DNA of 64,000 nt from Locusta migratoria (GCA_026315105.1 CM048748.1:26453078-26517077); one strand, 5' to 3'; positions 40,989-52,375 are shown, counted from the stretch's first letter. Numbers and translations are program-made. Notes: generated by a model from the letters alone, not told the origin.

Positions 40989-41173
40989 TAATGACATAAA
41001 TATACAAAGACGATTTTTCGTGGCTGCACATTACTGTTACAATTTAACGATCAACATTAACTTCCGTTAAATTGTCCACAGAGTAATGCTTTAACATTTA
41101 ACAAAGTTAACTTTTTTAGTAATGGAACAATAATTAATGAAGTTAACTGTTTGATTAAATGTGCCCAGCTCTG

Positions 41174-41181
41174 CTGCTATG
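41174..41181. repeat. 8-bp target duplication of the hAT element, right
   Basis: CTGCTATG, identical to 37261-37268. Confidence 0.85.
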
Positions 41182-42329
41182 TTATTAGTCAAAGAGAAAG
41201 GAAGGTCTTTTCAGTTAAGCTTCTATGTGTAAAAATCGAACTGAAATAACATTATTCTTGTTCGTAGTGTTTGGTGGTCTTCATAAGATTCCATTCGATG
41301 GCACTGCTGACCTGCTAAGCAGTGGGTCGCCTCATATGAACAATTGGCATAGCAGTAACAATAGCAACAGCATCAAAGCTGGTTGCGGCAAGATTAAAAC
41401 CACTCACAAAAACAGTAACACATGTACTTAGTGCTGGCATCATGCTGGCGACCCTATTGTGCTTGGCAAATTATAGTTACATATATGTGTACTATTTCAA
41501 ATTTCTGGTGCTGACCTGTTTAAAAAAAAATAAAAAATATTTGGGTGATGCCTGGGGAGGGGGGGGGGGCATTGAGTATAAATGGTAGTGGAATACACAA
41601 TATCTCTGTAGTACATCAATGAAAAATTCTAAGTTCAGTTGGTCTCATTGTCTTTGAATATGATTCCCACAAAGGCAGAGGTCCAGATTTAAAGCAAACA
41701 AATGAAATTCAGTAATAGCAACGAATTATGACTTTATTCACTCTCAAAAATAAACTCAGAAACCAAAGAACACTTTAAAACGTACTGTCATCTTGGCTCT
41801 TATACTCCCAAGTACATAGTCTCTGCGACCTCAAGTTCTTTGGACTCTATGTTTGTAAGCAATACTTGCTCCTAGCACCTCGTCCAGACATCAACTGACT
41901 AAGAGGCTAAATGCAGTCTGGTTTTATAGAAAAAGTAAAATCGTAAATTTCATATAAATATTTAATTTTTACATTAAATTATCAGATATGACCTTTAGAA
42001 CCATTTACACAGAATGACATTGACATTTATATTTATAAACATACAAAGAAGTGAAAATGACAACTTAAAAGGCATGTTTTAATAATTCATGACTACATCT
42101 ATTTTGGATTCTGTGGTGCTTTTTAAAAAATAACATAAAGTTGAAATACGCTAAAATATGATCACTTTGTTTCAAATGAGTGATGAAATCAGTATTAATC
42201 CATATAAAGTGACTTAGTGAACCAACAGGCTTCAAAATCTTTTACATAACAGACCAGATCACAAAAACGGAAGATCTACAAAGTGTTAAAATACCGTAAG
42301 TAATGTACTAACATCTATATTATGAGTGA
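41182..42329. other. Non-coding, no feature seen
   Basis: AT-rich; a short G-run at about 41562-41571. No protein or RNA match. Confidence 0.5.
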
Positions 42330-42352
42330 ATATTGCCATGGGTCTTCTGACA

Positions 42353-42426
42353 GGACACGTGGTGCAGTGGTTAGCATCGCAGATCACTGTGATTGTAGTC
42401 CCCAGTTCAAAACCTGCCATGGGCTG
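42353..42426 (+). other. tRNA-like module in the solo LTR
   Basis: A-box-like TGGTGCAGTGG at 42359-42369 and B-box-like AGTTCAAAACC (8 of 11 to consensus) 34 bases after it. It lies 20 bases into the LTR, close to the position in gypsy D (28 bases in). The stems are largely lost, but the box spacing is kept. Confidence 0.6.
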
Positions 42427-42520
42427 AAAAAATTTATTTCTCTGTATTTACTACTTCTAGAATGTTCTGCATGTTTCTTATGTTTGATGTACTTCTAAGT
42501 TCCAGAAAATTCTTTCTTTG

Positions 42521-42526
42521 TATAAA
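42521..42526 (+). promoter_or_regulatory. TATA box of the solo LTR
   Basis: TATAAA in 'tttgtataaatagt', aligned with the TATA of gypsy D's LTR; AATAAA follows at 42582-42587. Confidence 0.55.
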
Positions 42527-42673
42527 TAGTGAAGTGCTCCAAATAGGAGGCAGTCTGTACTGAGTGTGCACATGTGTTAGCAATAAATGTATTCTAAGTG
42601 TAAAGTGTTGTGCTCTCTATTGACGACCGCCCTTCGAATGCCGGACCTCCTGCAGGTTTCAATGTGACAATGT

Positions 42674-43079
42674 GTTTTGTTTTAATAGTTCATGATGATT
42701 CCCAAAATAATGAAGGTTATGTAATTGTATGACTGTCAAAACATGTTTCACAATCTAAAATTAAGAATTTGGTGTTTCAAGTTACTGCTATCGAATGATT
42801 CAATTAAGTTTGATGGTATCAGGTTCTTAATATCTGGTAGTGGTTTACTTGTTATGTTATAATACTGCCATGACCATTTCCTCATTGAATGCTCAGAACT
42901 ATGACAACTTAGGCTCCCCACAGTATTCACTCCTGCGGGGATTACGCAAACATCACATACCCTTGCTGTGCCAGTTGATGGTAGACATCACCTATAAATT
43001 GGTGACTCACCTTATCACTTTCATTGTGGTTCATGAGACTTTTGTGCAGATGGCCTTTCTGGGTTACATGGTTTTGAGT
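42674..43079. other. Non-coding, no feature seen
   Basis: Sequence between the solo LTR and an RTE copy. The start of the 182-codon frame at 42840 is not LINE-like and looks random. Confidence 0.4.
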
Positions 43080-43968
43080 CAAGACCACGAAAGGGGCACA
43101 GTGGTTGGGAAGGGAAGTAAACAAGGCCTAAGCTTTTCTCCAGTGTTATTCAGTCTGTATATTGAGCAAGCTGTGAAAGAATGCAAGGATACATTTGGAG
43201 AAAGAATTAAAGCTCAGGTAGAAAAAATAAAAACTTTGCAGTTTACCAGTGACTTTATAATTCTGTTAGAGACAGCAAATGACCTGGAAGAGCAGTTGAA
43301 TGGAATGTACGGTGTCTTGAAATCAGGTTATAACATTTACATAAACATTAGCAAAACAAGAACAATGGAATGTAGTGTAAGAAAATAAGGCAATGGTAAG
43401 GGAGTTATATTACATAATGAGACAATAAAAGTGGTCAAAGCAAAGACGATATAAAATGCAGAATGGCTATGGGAAGGAAAGTATTTTTGACTAAACAAAA
43501 TTTATTGATATTCAATATTAGGAAGTCTTTTCTGCAAGAATCTGTCTGGAATGTAGCCTTGTATTGGAGTGATATGCGGACAATAAGAGGTACAGATGGA
43601 AAGATGATAGAAGCTTTTGAAATAAGATGTTCTAGGTGAATGCTGAAGATTAGATGGGTAGATCACACAACTAATGAGTAAGTACTAAACAGAATTGGGG
43701 AGAAAAGAAATTTCTAAAATGTCATGACTAACAGAAGGGATTGATTGGTGGGACACATTCTGAGACACCAGGGAATCGTGAAATTGGCACTGGAGGAAAG
43801 TGTGTAGGGTAAAAATCATGGAGGGAGACAGAGATGAATACAGCAAGCAAGTTCAAAAGGATATAGGTTCCTTTTCTTATTCAGAGATGAAGGGACTTGC
43901 ACAGGACAGGGTAGTGTGGGGAGCTGTATCAGACCAGTTGCAGGACTGAAAACCACAACAACTCAAAT
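43080..43968 (+). pseudogene. RTE-type LINE fragment, reverse-transcriptase end
   Basis: Plus-strand copy truncated at its 5' end. It reads KGSKQGLSFSPVLFSLYIEQ, KIKTLQFTSDFIILLET (catalytic ADD changed to TSD), NDLEEQLNGMYGVLK and KTRTMECSVRK in a clean frame to 43388, then decayed C-terminal text. The 3' end 'gactgaaaaccacaacaact' matches the ends of the copies at 6612 and 58049. It abuts gypsy C. Confidence 0.8.
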
Positions 43969-46637
43969 CAAGGCAGAGTTGGATTACCTCACCTCTCTCA
44001 GGGTGGTGGTACCCATATTATCCAGATTGTCCAGTGAGTGTGCACACAGCTCATGGTAGTGTAGAAACCTTCAGGTAAACTAAGCCTATGTGGAGTTTTC
44101 AAATCCACTATCAGTTCTCAGATTATAGTGGACACCTACCCTTTGCCTCATCAACATCTTCATGAAAACAGCAGGAGCACAGTTTTCCTCCAAACCGCAC
44201 CTGTCATAGGCATATGACCAGTTACCTTTGGATGCTGTTACCTGTTGCCCTATACCAGTACCAATTCAGGTTGGTAAGTGCCCCAGCTGTATTTCAATGA
44301 TAATAGGAGCACTTGATGTCCTGGGTTCTGTACTGTTTCATTTACCTGGATGACATAGTGGTCACAGGATGTGTTAGGGAAGAGCATCTGAACAACCTGC
44401 ATACCCTGATAGAGAAACTCTAGGTGGTGCAGTTACAGTGCAATCTACAGAAGTCCACATTTTTTCAACTGTTCCTGGAGAATCTGGGTCATATCATCTT
44501 CACCAGAGTGTCTGTTTCACAGAGAGTTTAGTCAAAGCTATTACAGCCCTTACAAGTCCCTCATGATTTTGTGAGCTGCATGCATTTTTGGGGAAGATAC
44601 CCTATTACCATTGGTTCATTCAGGGGGCTTACCCTTCTACATAAAGGTGCCTCTTTTGTTGGGTAGCCAATATCAGGATTTTGCCACTCTGAGGGAATGT
44701 CCCAGATTGGCTTCTTGTTTAACGACCTTTGACTGTAACAAATCTTTGATTTTTTTCTACTGTCACCTCCCAATACAGAGTGGGGGCAGTTCCATCTCAC
44801 CGGAAAGTTGACAGCTCAGGGCATCCCATGGCTTTCAATTCGAAGATGCTCACCCCACTTAAGGTTCAGTATTCTCAGAATAAATAGGAGGCTCGGCCAT
44901 TGTGTTTACCGGCACCCAATTTCTTATTTCCTATATGGCTACAAATTCCATCTGATTACTGACCACAAGCTGTTGATATTCTGTACGTGACAAGGCAGCA
45001 CACACTACCACTATGACATCCATTTTTGGCCCTATGGACAGCATGAGAATGCTGATGCCTTATCCTCTCTCCTGGTGGGTCTCGATCCCAACTTCAATAG
45101 TGAGGCAGTGGATGGCTTCCCTATGATGTGCACCCAGATTGTCATGCCCACAGCAGCAGACGTAGTCCTCTGGAGGTGGTCCTCCATGTCTGATATGGTT
45201 AGCCGACTGTCTTCCAGGCTACTTTGTGTTGTGCAATGACCTGTCTGTCTTTGATGGGGTCCTCAAGTCCACAGATGGCACAGAAAGTTTACAGCAAGAG
45301 GTCCTACAAATACTACATTAGGGGCATTTTGAGGAGGGGGCAAGAGTCTGCAAGAAAGTCTTAGGCCACAGACACATGTATTGGGAAGGGCTCAATAGAA
45401 AACTGGAACATATGGTAGCAGCATGCCCCCAGTGTTTGAGTCAACAGGTGTCTTTTAAATAATAATTTTTTCCCTGGCCACTAGCCACACAGCCCTGGGA
45501 ACTTAACCTCGTGGCCTTTGCAGATATGTTTCCACATGCCCTTTGGCTCATTTTCATTGACTCCTTTTTACATTTTTTGTTAATCATCTGATGCTCCTTG
45601 ACGACTACCAAGATGACGATTTAAGCTCTCTAAATACCTTTCCAGTGGAGGGCTTGCTAATTACCCTCATGTCTGACAAAGGATCACAGTTTCAGTTACA
45701 GGAGTTTCACAAATTGTGTGTGTTTTCTGGCATTCACCATGTCCCACTCTGCCCTTTCTCTCTCAGTCAAATAGAGGGGCTGAGTGCATGATTCACATAT
45801 TTAAGGCACAGATGCATAAATATCTATACAATTTCACAGTGGAGGAATCACTGAATCTTTTTATAACAGCCTTCTAGACAATGTAAATAGGTTCCCATAG
45901 CCCATTGAAGCTTCTTCATGGGTGCCAGCCCCCATACACTGCTCCATCTATTCTGCTCTGATGCCTGCCTGCCAGTGCATTTAGCTGCCCAAGGTTTTTA
46001 ACTGGTGACCACAGTATGGGAACAGTGTTTTGGTCACCACCCCCATTGGATCCTTGTGATCATTGTCCGTTGGAATGGCTGCAGATACCTTGCGATGGTA
46101 GGTGTGACATTATCGAAACCAGCTCCCTGCCTGGGTCAGCACCCACCCTCCATGACTACAAGATCCATGCCAGCCACAGTGGACTCTGGGATGGGATTCT
46201 GTCACTCTGCTGAAATCTAGCCATCTCTCCTCTTCCTGTATGCACCTCCATTGGAAGGGCAGGCATTGCCTCAACAGGCATTACTGTTGATGCCTGGGTC
46301 CTGACAGTGAAAGTTCACATGGCAGGCCCATCAGATGACTGCATCTCATAGACGTTACTGTGGAGGAGCCAGGGCATCAATCACTTCCTGATATTTCCAT
46401 GGTACCCAAAGGGGACTATCTTTCACTGGTGCTGCTATCACAAGCCCTGACAGTGGGTCATCAAGGTGCTTGTTGGCTTTCAGATCAGTTCAGTACCCTT
46501 GGGTTCCACGCCATTGAGGGTTGTTCATCCCTCTTGACTTGGAGGTGCCCGTGAACATGGGCACAATCTTCACATTGAAGCAGAAGTCACCACATCTTGG
46601 TGGCCACTCCCCTCCACCCCCAAGAAGGAAGGGGTAA
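43969..46637 (+). pseudogene. Gypsy C pol, heavily decayed
   Basis: Reverse transcriptase starts at 43974 with KAELDYLTSLRVVVPI and continues to YQFRLVSAPAVFQ, CFIYLDDIVVTGCVREEHLN and LQCNLQKSTFFQLFLE. RNase H traces are near 44820-45060 (FHLITDHKLLIFCT, QHENADALSSLL). Integrase traces follow: LITLMSDKGSQFQLQEFHKL near 45670 and QIEGLSA near 45770. It belongs to the same gypsy class as element A, with comparable YLDDIVVTG and downstream order. Dozens of stops are present; nothing is functional. Confidence 0.75.
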
Positions 46638-47097
46638 TGTAATCATCGGTGCACCGTGTCAGGCATAAGTTGGATCAGTGTGTTACTGTGAGTGAGGGCT
46701 GTAATTACCTGAGGCCTCCAAAAAACAGGCAGCCTAGTGGTTTTATGCCCCATTGGCCAGTGCCACAACTAGTGGCAGTCCAACACAGCTGAGTGGTGCA
46801 GAGCAGTAGTTCTACTAAAACCACAAGAAATTTGCCATGTCGTGGCCCACCACATTTGTAAATGTAGTGCAGATGTTAGTTGCATGGACTGTATGGCCAT
46901 TCACACCTGAGTTTCAAGTCATACCTTGGGCATTGGTGTGTGTGTTTCCTAAAGTGTAAGTTAGCTTAAGTTTGAGTGTGTGGTGACTGATAACCATAGC
47001 CATTTGGTCCAATATATTTGTATATTTTTTGAAGTGGTTAATAAATATAGGAACATCAGTTTCTATTTTTTTGTTGAGCTATAATAAGACCGAACAT
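46638..47097 (+). repeat. Probable 3' LTR of gypsy C
   Basis: Begins TGTAATCATCGGTGC right after the pol remains ('aaggaaggggtaa', purine-rich) and ends near 'aagaccgaaca'. It carries AATAAA at about 47041. Its first 150 bases resemble 36820-36950, a second copy. TG...CA ends and position support an LTR; no 5' partner was found. Confidence 0.6.
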
Positions 47098-47925
47098 GTT
47101 TATACATTTTAAACAAGTGCTAATGTGAAACTGAGTACAATGCTACTCAAAAGTCAGAAAATAAGGCATCCACTTGCTTGCCTCAAATAAAAGGCATTGA
47201 TCCATGGCTTTCAACATATCATGTCAATAAAAAATGAGCCGTGTTTTAAATGAAACCATGTAGGGTAGTGGATGTCTATTCTCATTTAAATATTAGAGTA
47301 AGTTTAAAGATATTGCAATATTCTTCCTCCCAGGTATCTAGTCCATCACAGTTTTTAAAAGTGCTCCTACGGAATTTATAAAAAAATCCTTATTAATAAT
47401 ACATCCACATTTTCTGGTGGTCATAATCACATAAGTAAAAGTTTTATGTACTGTAAATTACCAAAAAGCATTAATACAACAATATCTGAAATGGTAAAGC
47501 ACACACTGTCAATCAGCTACCTCAGAGCCACTGTTACGTCAGGCAAGAGAGAAGTTGTAGGGTGAGTGGTTGTAGGGCAGTTACCAAATGGTAATGATGG
47601 GCTTAAAATGTCATTATCTTGCCACTGTTTTATAAATACACAAACGAAATTAACAGGACATGTGTTGAATGTTCATATAAATGGTACATCATAAAATTTG
47701 CTTATGAATCTGGGACAATAAAAATTATATAACTGTTGGATTTCTGCAGTGAATGAGAATGATGTATTAGCTGGATCAACAACTATCTACATCCTCATAA
47801 CAACAAGATGTATATCAATTATGTATTATATCATTTCCTGTTCAAAACACTATTTTCCTATCAATTACAGGTAGCTCTCTTACATTTACAATTCAATGTA
47901 ATGAATGAATAATATTATATTTTAC
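47098..47925. other. AT-rich intergenic, no feature seen
   Basis: No coding or repeat similarity recognised. Confidence 0.5.
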
Positions 47926-48480
47926 ATTGCTGAGCCACAGGCAGGAATGACAAAAAGAAAAATCCAATCATATTGCTATTTTTAAATTGTCGGCCAAAAC
48001 CTTCATCAGAAAGAAAACATACTACAATGACAGAATCACAGCAGCACAAGTTGTACACAAATGACTGCCATCTATGGCCCAACTCACATATTTTGGTGAA
48101 TGAGGAGGGAGGGGAGAGGAAAGGATGCAGGGTAAGGAGAGGGAGAGGGGGGTAGAACATTCTGCACTGCCTGGAGAAGCATAAAGGCATGGGTAAGATG
48201 GGAATGTGAGCTGCAGCTTGGAATTCAGTAAAGGAAATAGACGAGGAAATGAAAAGGGGATATGCAGAAGGGGGAATATATACAAACACAAAAATATGTA
48301 CAATTTTTCATGCCCTCACCCCATCACTTTATTGCATGCCAGACTGCATCTTGAATTTCCGATTGTCAGTGTCCTTAGACTTTGCCAGGAGGCATGGAAC
48401 ATTCCGTCCCCACTCTTTTCCTGCATCCTTCCCCACCCTTTCCCATTCACTATGTTAGTCGCACCATAGATTTCATAAAT
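47926..48480 (-). repeat. PLE-type terminal-repeat fragment
   Basis: The minus strand has 'tttctgatgaaggttttggccg' followed further on by 'ctgtggctcagcaatgt', a layout like the other PLE-type arms. The rest is purine-rich sequence with 'ggagggaggggagagg', comparable with the purine/pyrimidine tracts of the arms at 51364-52491. There is no coding capacity. Confidence 0.5.
47986..48011 (-). ncRNA. Hammerhead-like core, copy with CTGATGA
   Basis: Minus strand CTGATGA, loop stem AGG-tttt-GGCC, then GACAATT where GAAA is expected. The first half is the exact hammerhead consensus; the third A of the second half is C. Confidence 0.35.
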
Positions 48481-48589
48481 GGTGGTCATGTGTGTACAAT
48501 TTGTGTCTGAGTGATTAGAGTTGTGGCCACAAAAATTTTAACAGTTTCTACATGCCTGGCTGCAGATCAGTTAGCATCTTTATGGTGGG

Positions 48590-48930
48590 TTGCTAACTAG
48601 GCAAACTGTGTGGCAACACTGCTGTGGAGACACTATACAGTGGAATCTACTATTGTTGCTGATAGCACCCACTCTACAGTACCATCCACCATACTCCCCA
48701 AATTTAAGTCCTTGTGACTTTGATTTCATTCCAAAGATGAAAGAACCACTCATGGCATTTGCTTCAGTACTGTTCCAGAGATTCGACAGGCAGTAGACTG
48801 CTCCATTCACACCATCAACAGAACAGGCACTGCTACTGGTATACTATGCCTTCCACATCACTGGCTACAGGTTCTACACTATGCTGGTGACTACTTTGAA
48901 GGTTCCTGTCTAACCACATCCTTTTAAAAT
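48590..48930 (+). pseudogene. Mariner transposase C-terminal fragment
   Basis: The plus frame reads QYHPPYSPNLSPCDFDFIPK and MKEPL, the mariner catalytic region (SPDLSPCDFD type; the second D of the DD34D motif is Asn here in SPN). Shifted frames then read AVDCSIHTINRTGTATG- and HYAGDYFEGS-like text. No N-terminal half or TIR was found. Confidence 0.75.
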
Positions 48931-49259
48931 CACGACATATTCATAAAAATCATAATATTCGCCTGTTCGATACGTATCATTTTGATACTTAACTGCTTCG
49001 ATTTATATTGTTTGGAGGTCGAAGCCGCGCTATGCAGCACATTTGTGAAATTACCAGTTTCAGCCTAAATTTCTATCTTAATTTTTTTATACTATCGTAT
49101 AAGATGACCTCAGATTTTGGGGCTTTTTTTATGATTCAGCCATCGTCTTATCTGCGGAAATATACGGTATGTTGTGTTTTTGCATTATGATTGATTACTA
49201 TGTGAAATGTTTTACAAAAATAAACAGAAAAAGAGTACAATTAATAGTTTTTCTGCCTA

Positions 49260-49410
49260 AAAAGGTTGAATGTTGACTGACCTTTTAGGCAGCTCCAGCT
49301 GAGAAAAACCAGTGGCCAACATTATGGTTGTGGTCTGAAGATGACCATGTAAGTGGCCGAAACTCGTTACTAAAGAAATAAATAATAGAATTGCAATCTA
49401 GACTGACTTT
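49260..49410 (+). repeat. PLE-like repeat end with hammerhead-like motif
   Basis: Contains the motif at 49331-49373 followed by 'aaagaaataaataatagaattgcaat' and 'gacttttacatga'. This tail arrangement resembles those of the small elements at 35688 and 51381 (motif, AAATAAA, ATTGCA, GACTTT). Confidence 0.5.
49331..49373 (+). ncRNA. Hammerhead-like motif with intact core
   Basis: TGGT pairs with ACTA as a short stem I. The core CTGAAGA is intact, stem II is TGACC...GTGGCC (one mismatch), then GAA, then ACTCGT as a small stem III and T before the predicted cleavage point. All fixed catalytic bases that I can check are present. Confidence 0.45.
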
Positions 49411-50079
49411 TACATGACTCAATAATTAAGATTGCTGTCAATCCACAATGTTCTCAAACATAGTTAAAATAATCAATTTTCAGGTTGTCACGTAACTTAC
49501 TTTTAACTCAATAGATTTAACCAACATACTATATTAAAAAGATTAAGTTACATACTTTTAAAATATATGTCATCCAAGCTGAACCATGTCATAATGTACA
49601 CCTTGTACAGTGTAATCAACCAGTAAGTCAAGTTGGCGCAGTTGGAGGATACTGCAAATCGCAGTGAGAGATGGCTATATTTACACTGCTGACCATTCAA
49701 AAGGCACATAAAGGAGGACTTAAGATATCACAATCAAATTTATTTGGGAGAGAACACATTGTTCAAAGATAGCATAATTGAAAATACATGCCCATGTGAA
49801 GTGAGGAAGACGATAAAATTGGTATTGAATGTTGCCGACATTGTTGGCTATAACTGCTGCAACAAGTCTTATCAATGTAGTGAAGAGGCTCTAGATGTTC
49901 TATTTGGGGATAACAGTTACATATTACTAAAGTATATTTTGTGTAGCAGTGGGTGGTGTAACGCAGGCCAGTCATTTGCAATCATTGTCCAGACATACAT
50001 GAGAGATTAGGAGAACAGAACAGGAAAGGCAAGACAGCAGTGCAGTGTGATAAACATTGCACACCACTTTTTATTCATT
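49411..50079. other. Non-coding; one unassigned 88-codon frame
   Basis: An open frame at 49744-50010 is Cys-rich in its middle (YNCCNKSYQCSEEALD) but shows no family signature, and no splice or promoter context supports it. Otherwise AT-rich. Confidence 0.3.
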
Positions 50080-50400
50080 ACTTTGTTGCAATATGGCCAT
50101 TGGTGAGCTTCAAATGTATGGGAGGACAATGGGCTCCAACACTTCAGATACATAATGCTGGCAGTGTGTACCAGGGATGATGTGGGTGTGGAATCCAATT
50201 CTACCCCAAACCATTCCACTGGGTAAGGGTTGATTGGTTTGGGGATGAAGGGCCCAAACTGCACTGGTGATCGGTCCCACACTGGGTAAGGGATCAGTAT
50301 GGTGATTCATAAGGCAGAAGTGTCTCACCATAGTGTCTCCAGACTCTAATCCAAACACTGTGGTGGTGCAGACAGAACTGAAATTTCACAGTGAAAACAG
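50080..50400 (-). pseudogene. Tc1-type transposase fragment, minus strand
   Basis: Minus-strand text FGLESGDTMVRHF and GMVWGRIGFHTHIIPGTHCQ, then HYVSEVLEPIVLPYI, matches the Tc1 segment around VMVWGAI and ISEVLEPVVLPF. An opposite-strand fragment of the same region follows immediately. Confidence 0.65.
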
Positions 50401-50700
50401 TGTCATACAGTCCCGATTCTGCCTGCTCCACATCATGGAGAGATTCGAGTCTGGAGATACTGTGGAGAGAGACAGTTGAGCTATAGCCTTATACATCAGC
50501 TTACTGATCCTACATCCACTATTTTGGTTTTGGGTGGTATTAGATTCCACTCCCATATCCCCTAGGTAGACACTACTGGTATACTATCCAACCAGCATTA
50601 TTTATCTGATGTGTTGGAGCCTGTTGTCCTCCCATACCTTTGGTGTTTGCTGCCAGACATATTGCAACAGGATAATGTGTGAACAGAAGTAGCAAGCAAG
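50401..50700 (+). pseudogene. Tc1-type transposase fragment, plus strand
   Basis: Plus-strand text SRFCLLHIMERFESGDTVER in mixed frames (equivalent to DESRFCL...RVWR), GVV-like FWFWVVLDSTPIS, then QHYLSDVLEPVVLPYLW and ILQQDNV, the QDNARPH-type catalytic box. It forms an inverted pair with 50080-50400. Confidence 0.65.
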
Positions 50701-51190
50701 TACAGGGCTTCTTTGTAATCTGACAGATTGCATTGCTGCCTGTGCCTCCATTTTCTTTATCTCTAGCCTGTCAAAAAGTCTGGTTGATTGAAGAACAACT
50801 AGCCATTGATACATCACTTGTTGCTACACCAGATAAAGTTTATCAATATGTAGAAGACAGCATGGATTGCTATACCCACAAACAGATCTCAAGGCTAAGC
50901 AGAATAAAGACAGCTACAAATTAAACATAGTCAGGAACTAAAACAAGTGACAAGTAGAGGAAGACTGACTGAAATAGCAAGAGCTTTAGCCTTATTAGAG
51001 TCCCATTCCAGAATATTAAGCAATTTTGGATAATTCAAAATAATTCACTAATTCCATAGGTTTAAATGTTTGTTGATAAGAGGCTGACAAAATCATCATT
51101 ACACTTAATCTATTGATTAGTATTAGCAGAAGCTATTAAAATACCTATATAATGCATATTCCTAAGTTAACATATAACTTATTTTATTTT
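50701..51190. other. Non-coding, no feature seen
   Basis: AT-rich sequence without recognisable repeats. Confidence 0.4.
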
Positions 51191-51194
51191 ATGA

Positions 51195-51310
51195 ATATTA
51201 TAGATGAAAAATTCCTAGCAGGAAACATATATATATATAAAAATAGATGGAGATTGATCACCAGGCAAAGGAGCACAGGTGGTGATAGTAGCACAAATAA
51301 AACACACATA
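51195..51310 (-). repeat. PLE terminal-repeat end, fragment
   Basis: 'gatgaaaaattcctagcagg' then 'tatatataaaaatagatg', 'tcaccaggcaaaggagcac' match, in reverse, the right end of the PLE at 5545-5655. Short remnant only. Confidence 0.65.
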
Positions 51311-51349
51311 CACTAATTAAGATTAAGATAACATATTACTCAAAAGAGG

Positions 51350-51363
51350 AAATATTGATATTT
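51350..51363. repeat. 14-bp target duplication, left copy
   Basis: AAATATTGATATTT, repeated exactly at 52492-52505. Confidence 0.9.
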
Positions 51364-51380
51364 ATAATATAGTAAGGACA

Positions 51381-51610
51381 TAATAAATTAATGAAATGCA
51401 GCAACCAATTGCTTGTTGTTATTTATTTTTAACTTTAACGACCGGTTTTGGGCGCTTGAGTGCCCTTCTTCTGGTCTCTATACAGACAAACAAGTGCATT
51501 TGTATACAATACGGCTATAGAATGTATAAAAGTCGATTACAGAAATATGAAGTCGTTTCGAACCAAATAGATTGTAATAAAGATAAGTTCATATAAAATG
51601 AACACTTACG
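51381..51610 (-). mobile_element. 230-bp retroposon nested in the foldback element
   Basis: Flanked by an exact 13-bp duplication TATAGTAAGGACA (51368-51380 and 51611-51623). On the minus strand it contains a hammerhead-like motif, then 'aaataaataacaaca', 'gcaattggttgctgca' and 'tttcattaatttatta', the same tail order as the 238-bp element at 35688. There is no coding capacity. Confidence 0.85.
51441..51473 (-). ncRNA. Hammerhead-like motif in the nested retroposon
   Basis: Minus strand CAGAAGA (consensus CTGANGA, one change), stem GGGC...GCCC, then AAA for GAA, then the palindrome ACCGGT and C. Stem I is about three pairs. Decayed relative to the consensus. Confidence 0.35.
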
Positions 51611-52002
51611 TATAGTAAGGACAGTTTACAACTCACCACAAAGACGTGGCGACAAGCTGTGACAGGCACATACAAAAGACACACACATTCAACACTTTCA
51701 GCTATTAGCCATGCCGTTCTTCAGAAAAATAGAACACTCATGGAATCACCCAGGCACACAACACAGTCATACAACCATCACCTCCGGCTGCTGCACTTCG
51801 AATCATGCTCTGCGGCGAGTAAATCGGGTACGGGAGGGGACAGGGGATAGGACTGTTACATCATGGTGGTGGGGATGGGTTAGATGGGAATAACAAGATG
51901 CAACTTAGGAATGGAGTTGGGGAGGCGGATGAGGGGAGAAAAACCAAATAAAATAAACAAAATAAATATACATTAACCCAGAAGACCGCATACACACACG
52001 CA

Positions 52003-52008
52003 TGCGCG

Positions 52009-52060
<52 letters not shown>
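52003..52060. repeat. (CG)n(CA)n microsatellite
   Basis: About eight CG units followed by about twenty CA units, at the loop of the foldback element. Confidence 0.9.
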
Positions 52061-52062
<2 letters not shown>

Positions 52063-52346
52063 CACGTGCATTTGTTTTATTTTATTTATTTTTTAATGTA
52101 TATTTATTTTGTTTATTTTATTTTTCTCCCCTCACCTGCCTCCCCACTCCATTCCTAAGCTGCATCTTGTTATTTCCATCCAACCCATCCCTACCACCAT
52201 GACATAACCTTCCTATCCCCTCCCTTTCCCCTCCCCTCCCGTCCCCAATTTACTCGCTGCAGAGCGTGATTCGAAGTGCGGCAGCCGGAGGTGATGGTTG
52301 TATTACTGTCTTGTGTGCCTGTGTGATTGCATGAGTGTTCTATTTT

Positions 52347-52375
52347 CTGAAGAAGGCCATGGCCGATAGCTGAAA
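52347..52375 (+). ncRNA. Hammerhead-like core, degraded
   Basis: CTGAAGA, then AGGCCATGGCC, then GATAGCTG in place of GAAAGCTT. The reverse partner lies in the left arm near 51700-51725, and relatives are at 61451-61474 and 63698-63723. Confidence 0.3.

Larger units (their letters stand above)
37269..41173 (+). mobile_element. hAT transposon, decayed and hit by later insertions
   Basis: Ends 'aagaggtggataca' (left) and, reversed, 'cagagctgggcaca' (right) are imperfect terminal inverted repeats of hAT type. An 8-bp duplication CTGCTATG flanks them, the length hAT elements make. Subterminal tracts rich in 'gttaac' and 'cgttaa' occur at both ends (37290-37420 and 41040-41160). A hAT transposase C-terminal fragment lies at 37640-37960. 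A pogo-like element and a small foldback are nested inside. Confidence 0.85.
42334..42669 (+). repeat. Solo LTR related to gypsy D
   Basis: A 336-bp sequence starting TG and ending CA with clear similarity to the gypsy D LTR: 'aaatttatttct', 'gttctgcatgtttcttatgtt', 'tgtataaatag', 'gaggcagtc', 'caataaatg', 'agtgtaaagtgttgt'. Flanks are ATAT (42330-42333) and ATGT (42670-42673), a near-match duplication. No internal region is present, so it is a solo LTR. It keeps a tRNA-like module at 42353-42426. Confidence 0.8.

Noticed and set aside
48960..49200. A MITE ending 'atatacggta'
   Set aside because: The tract resembles known non-autonomous ends, but I could not find an inverted partner or duplication.
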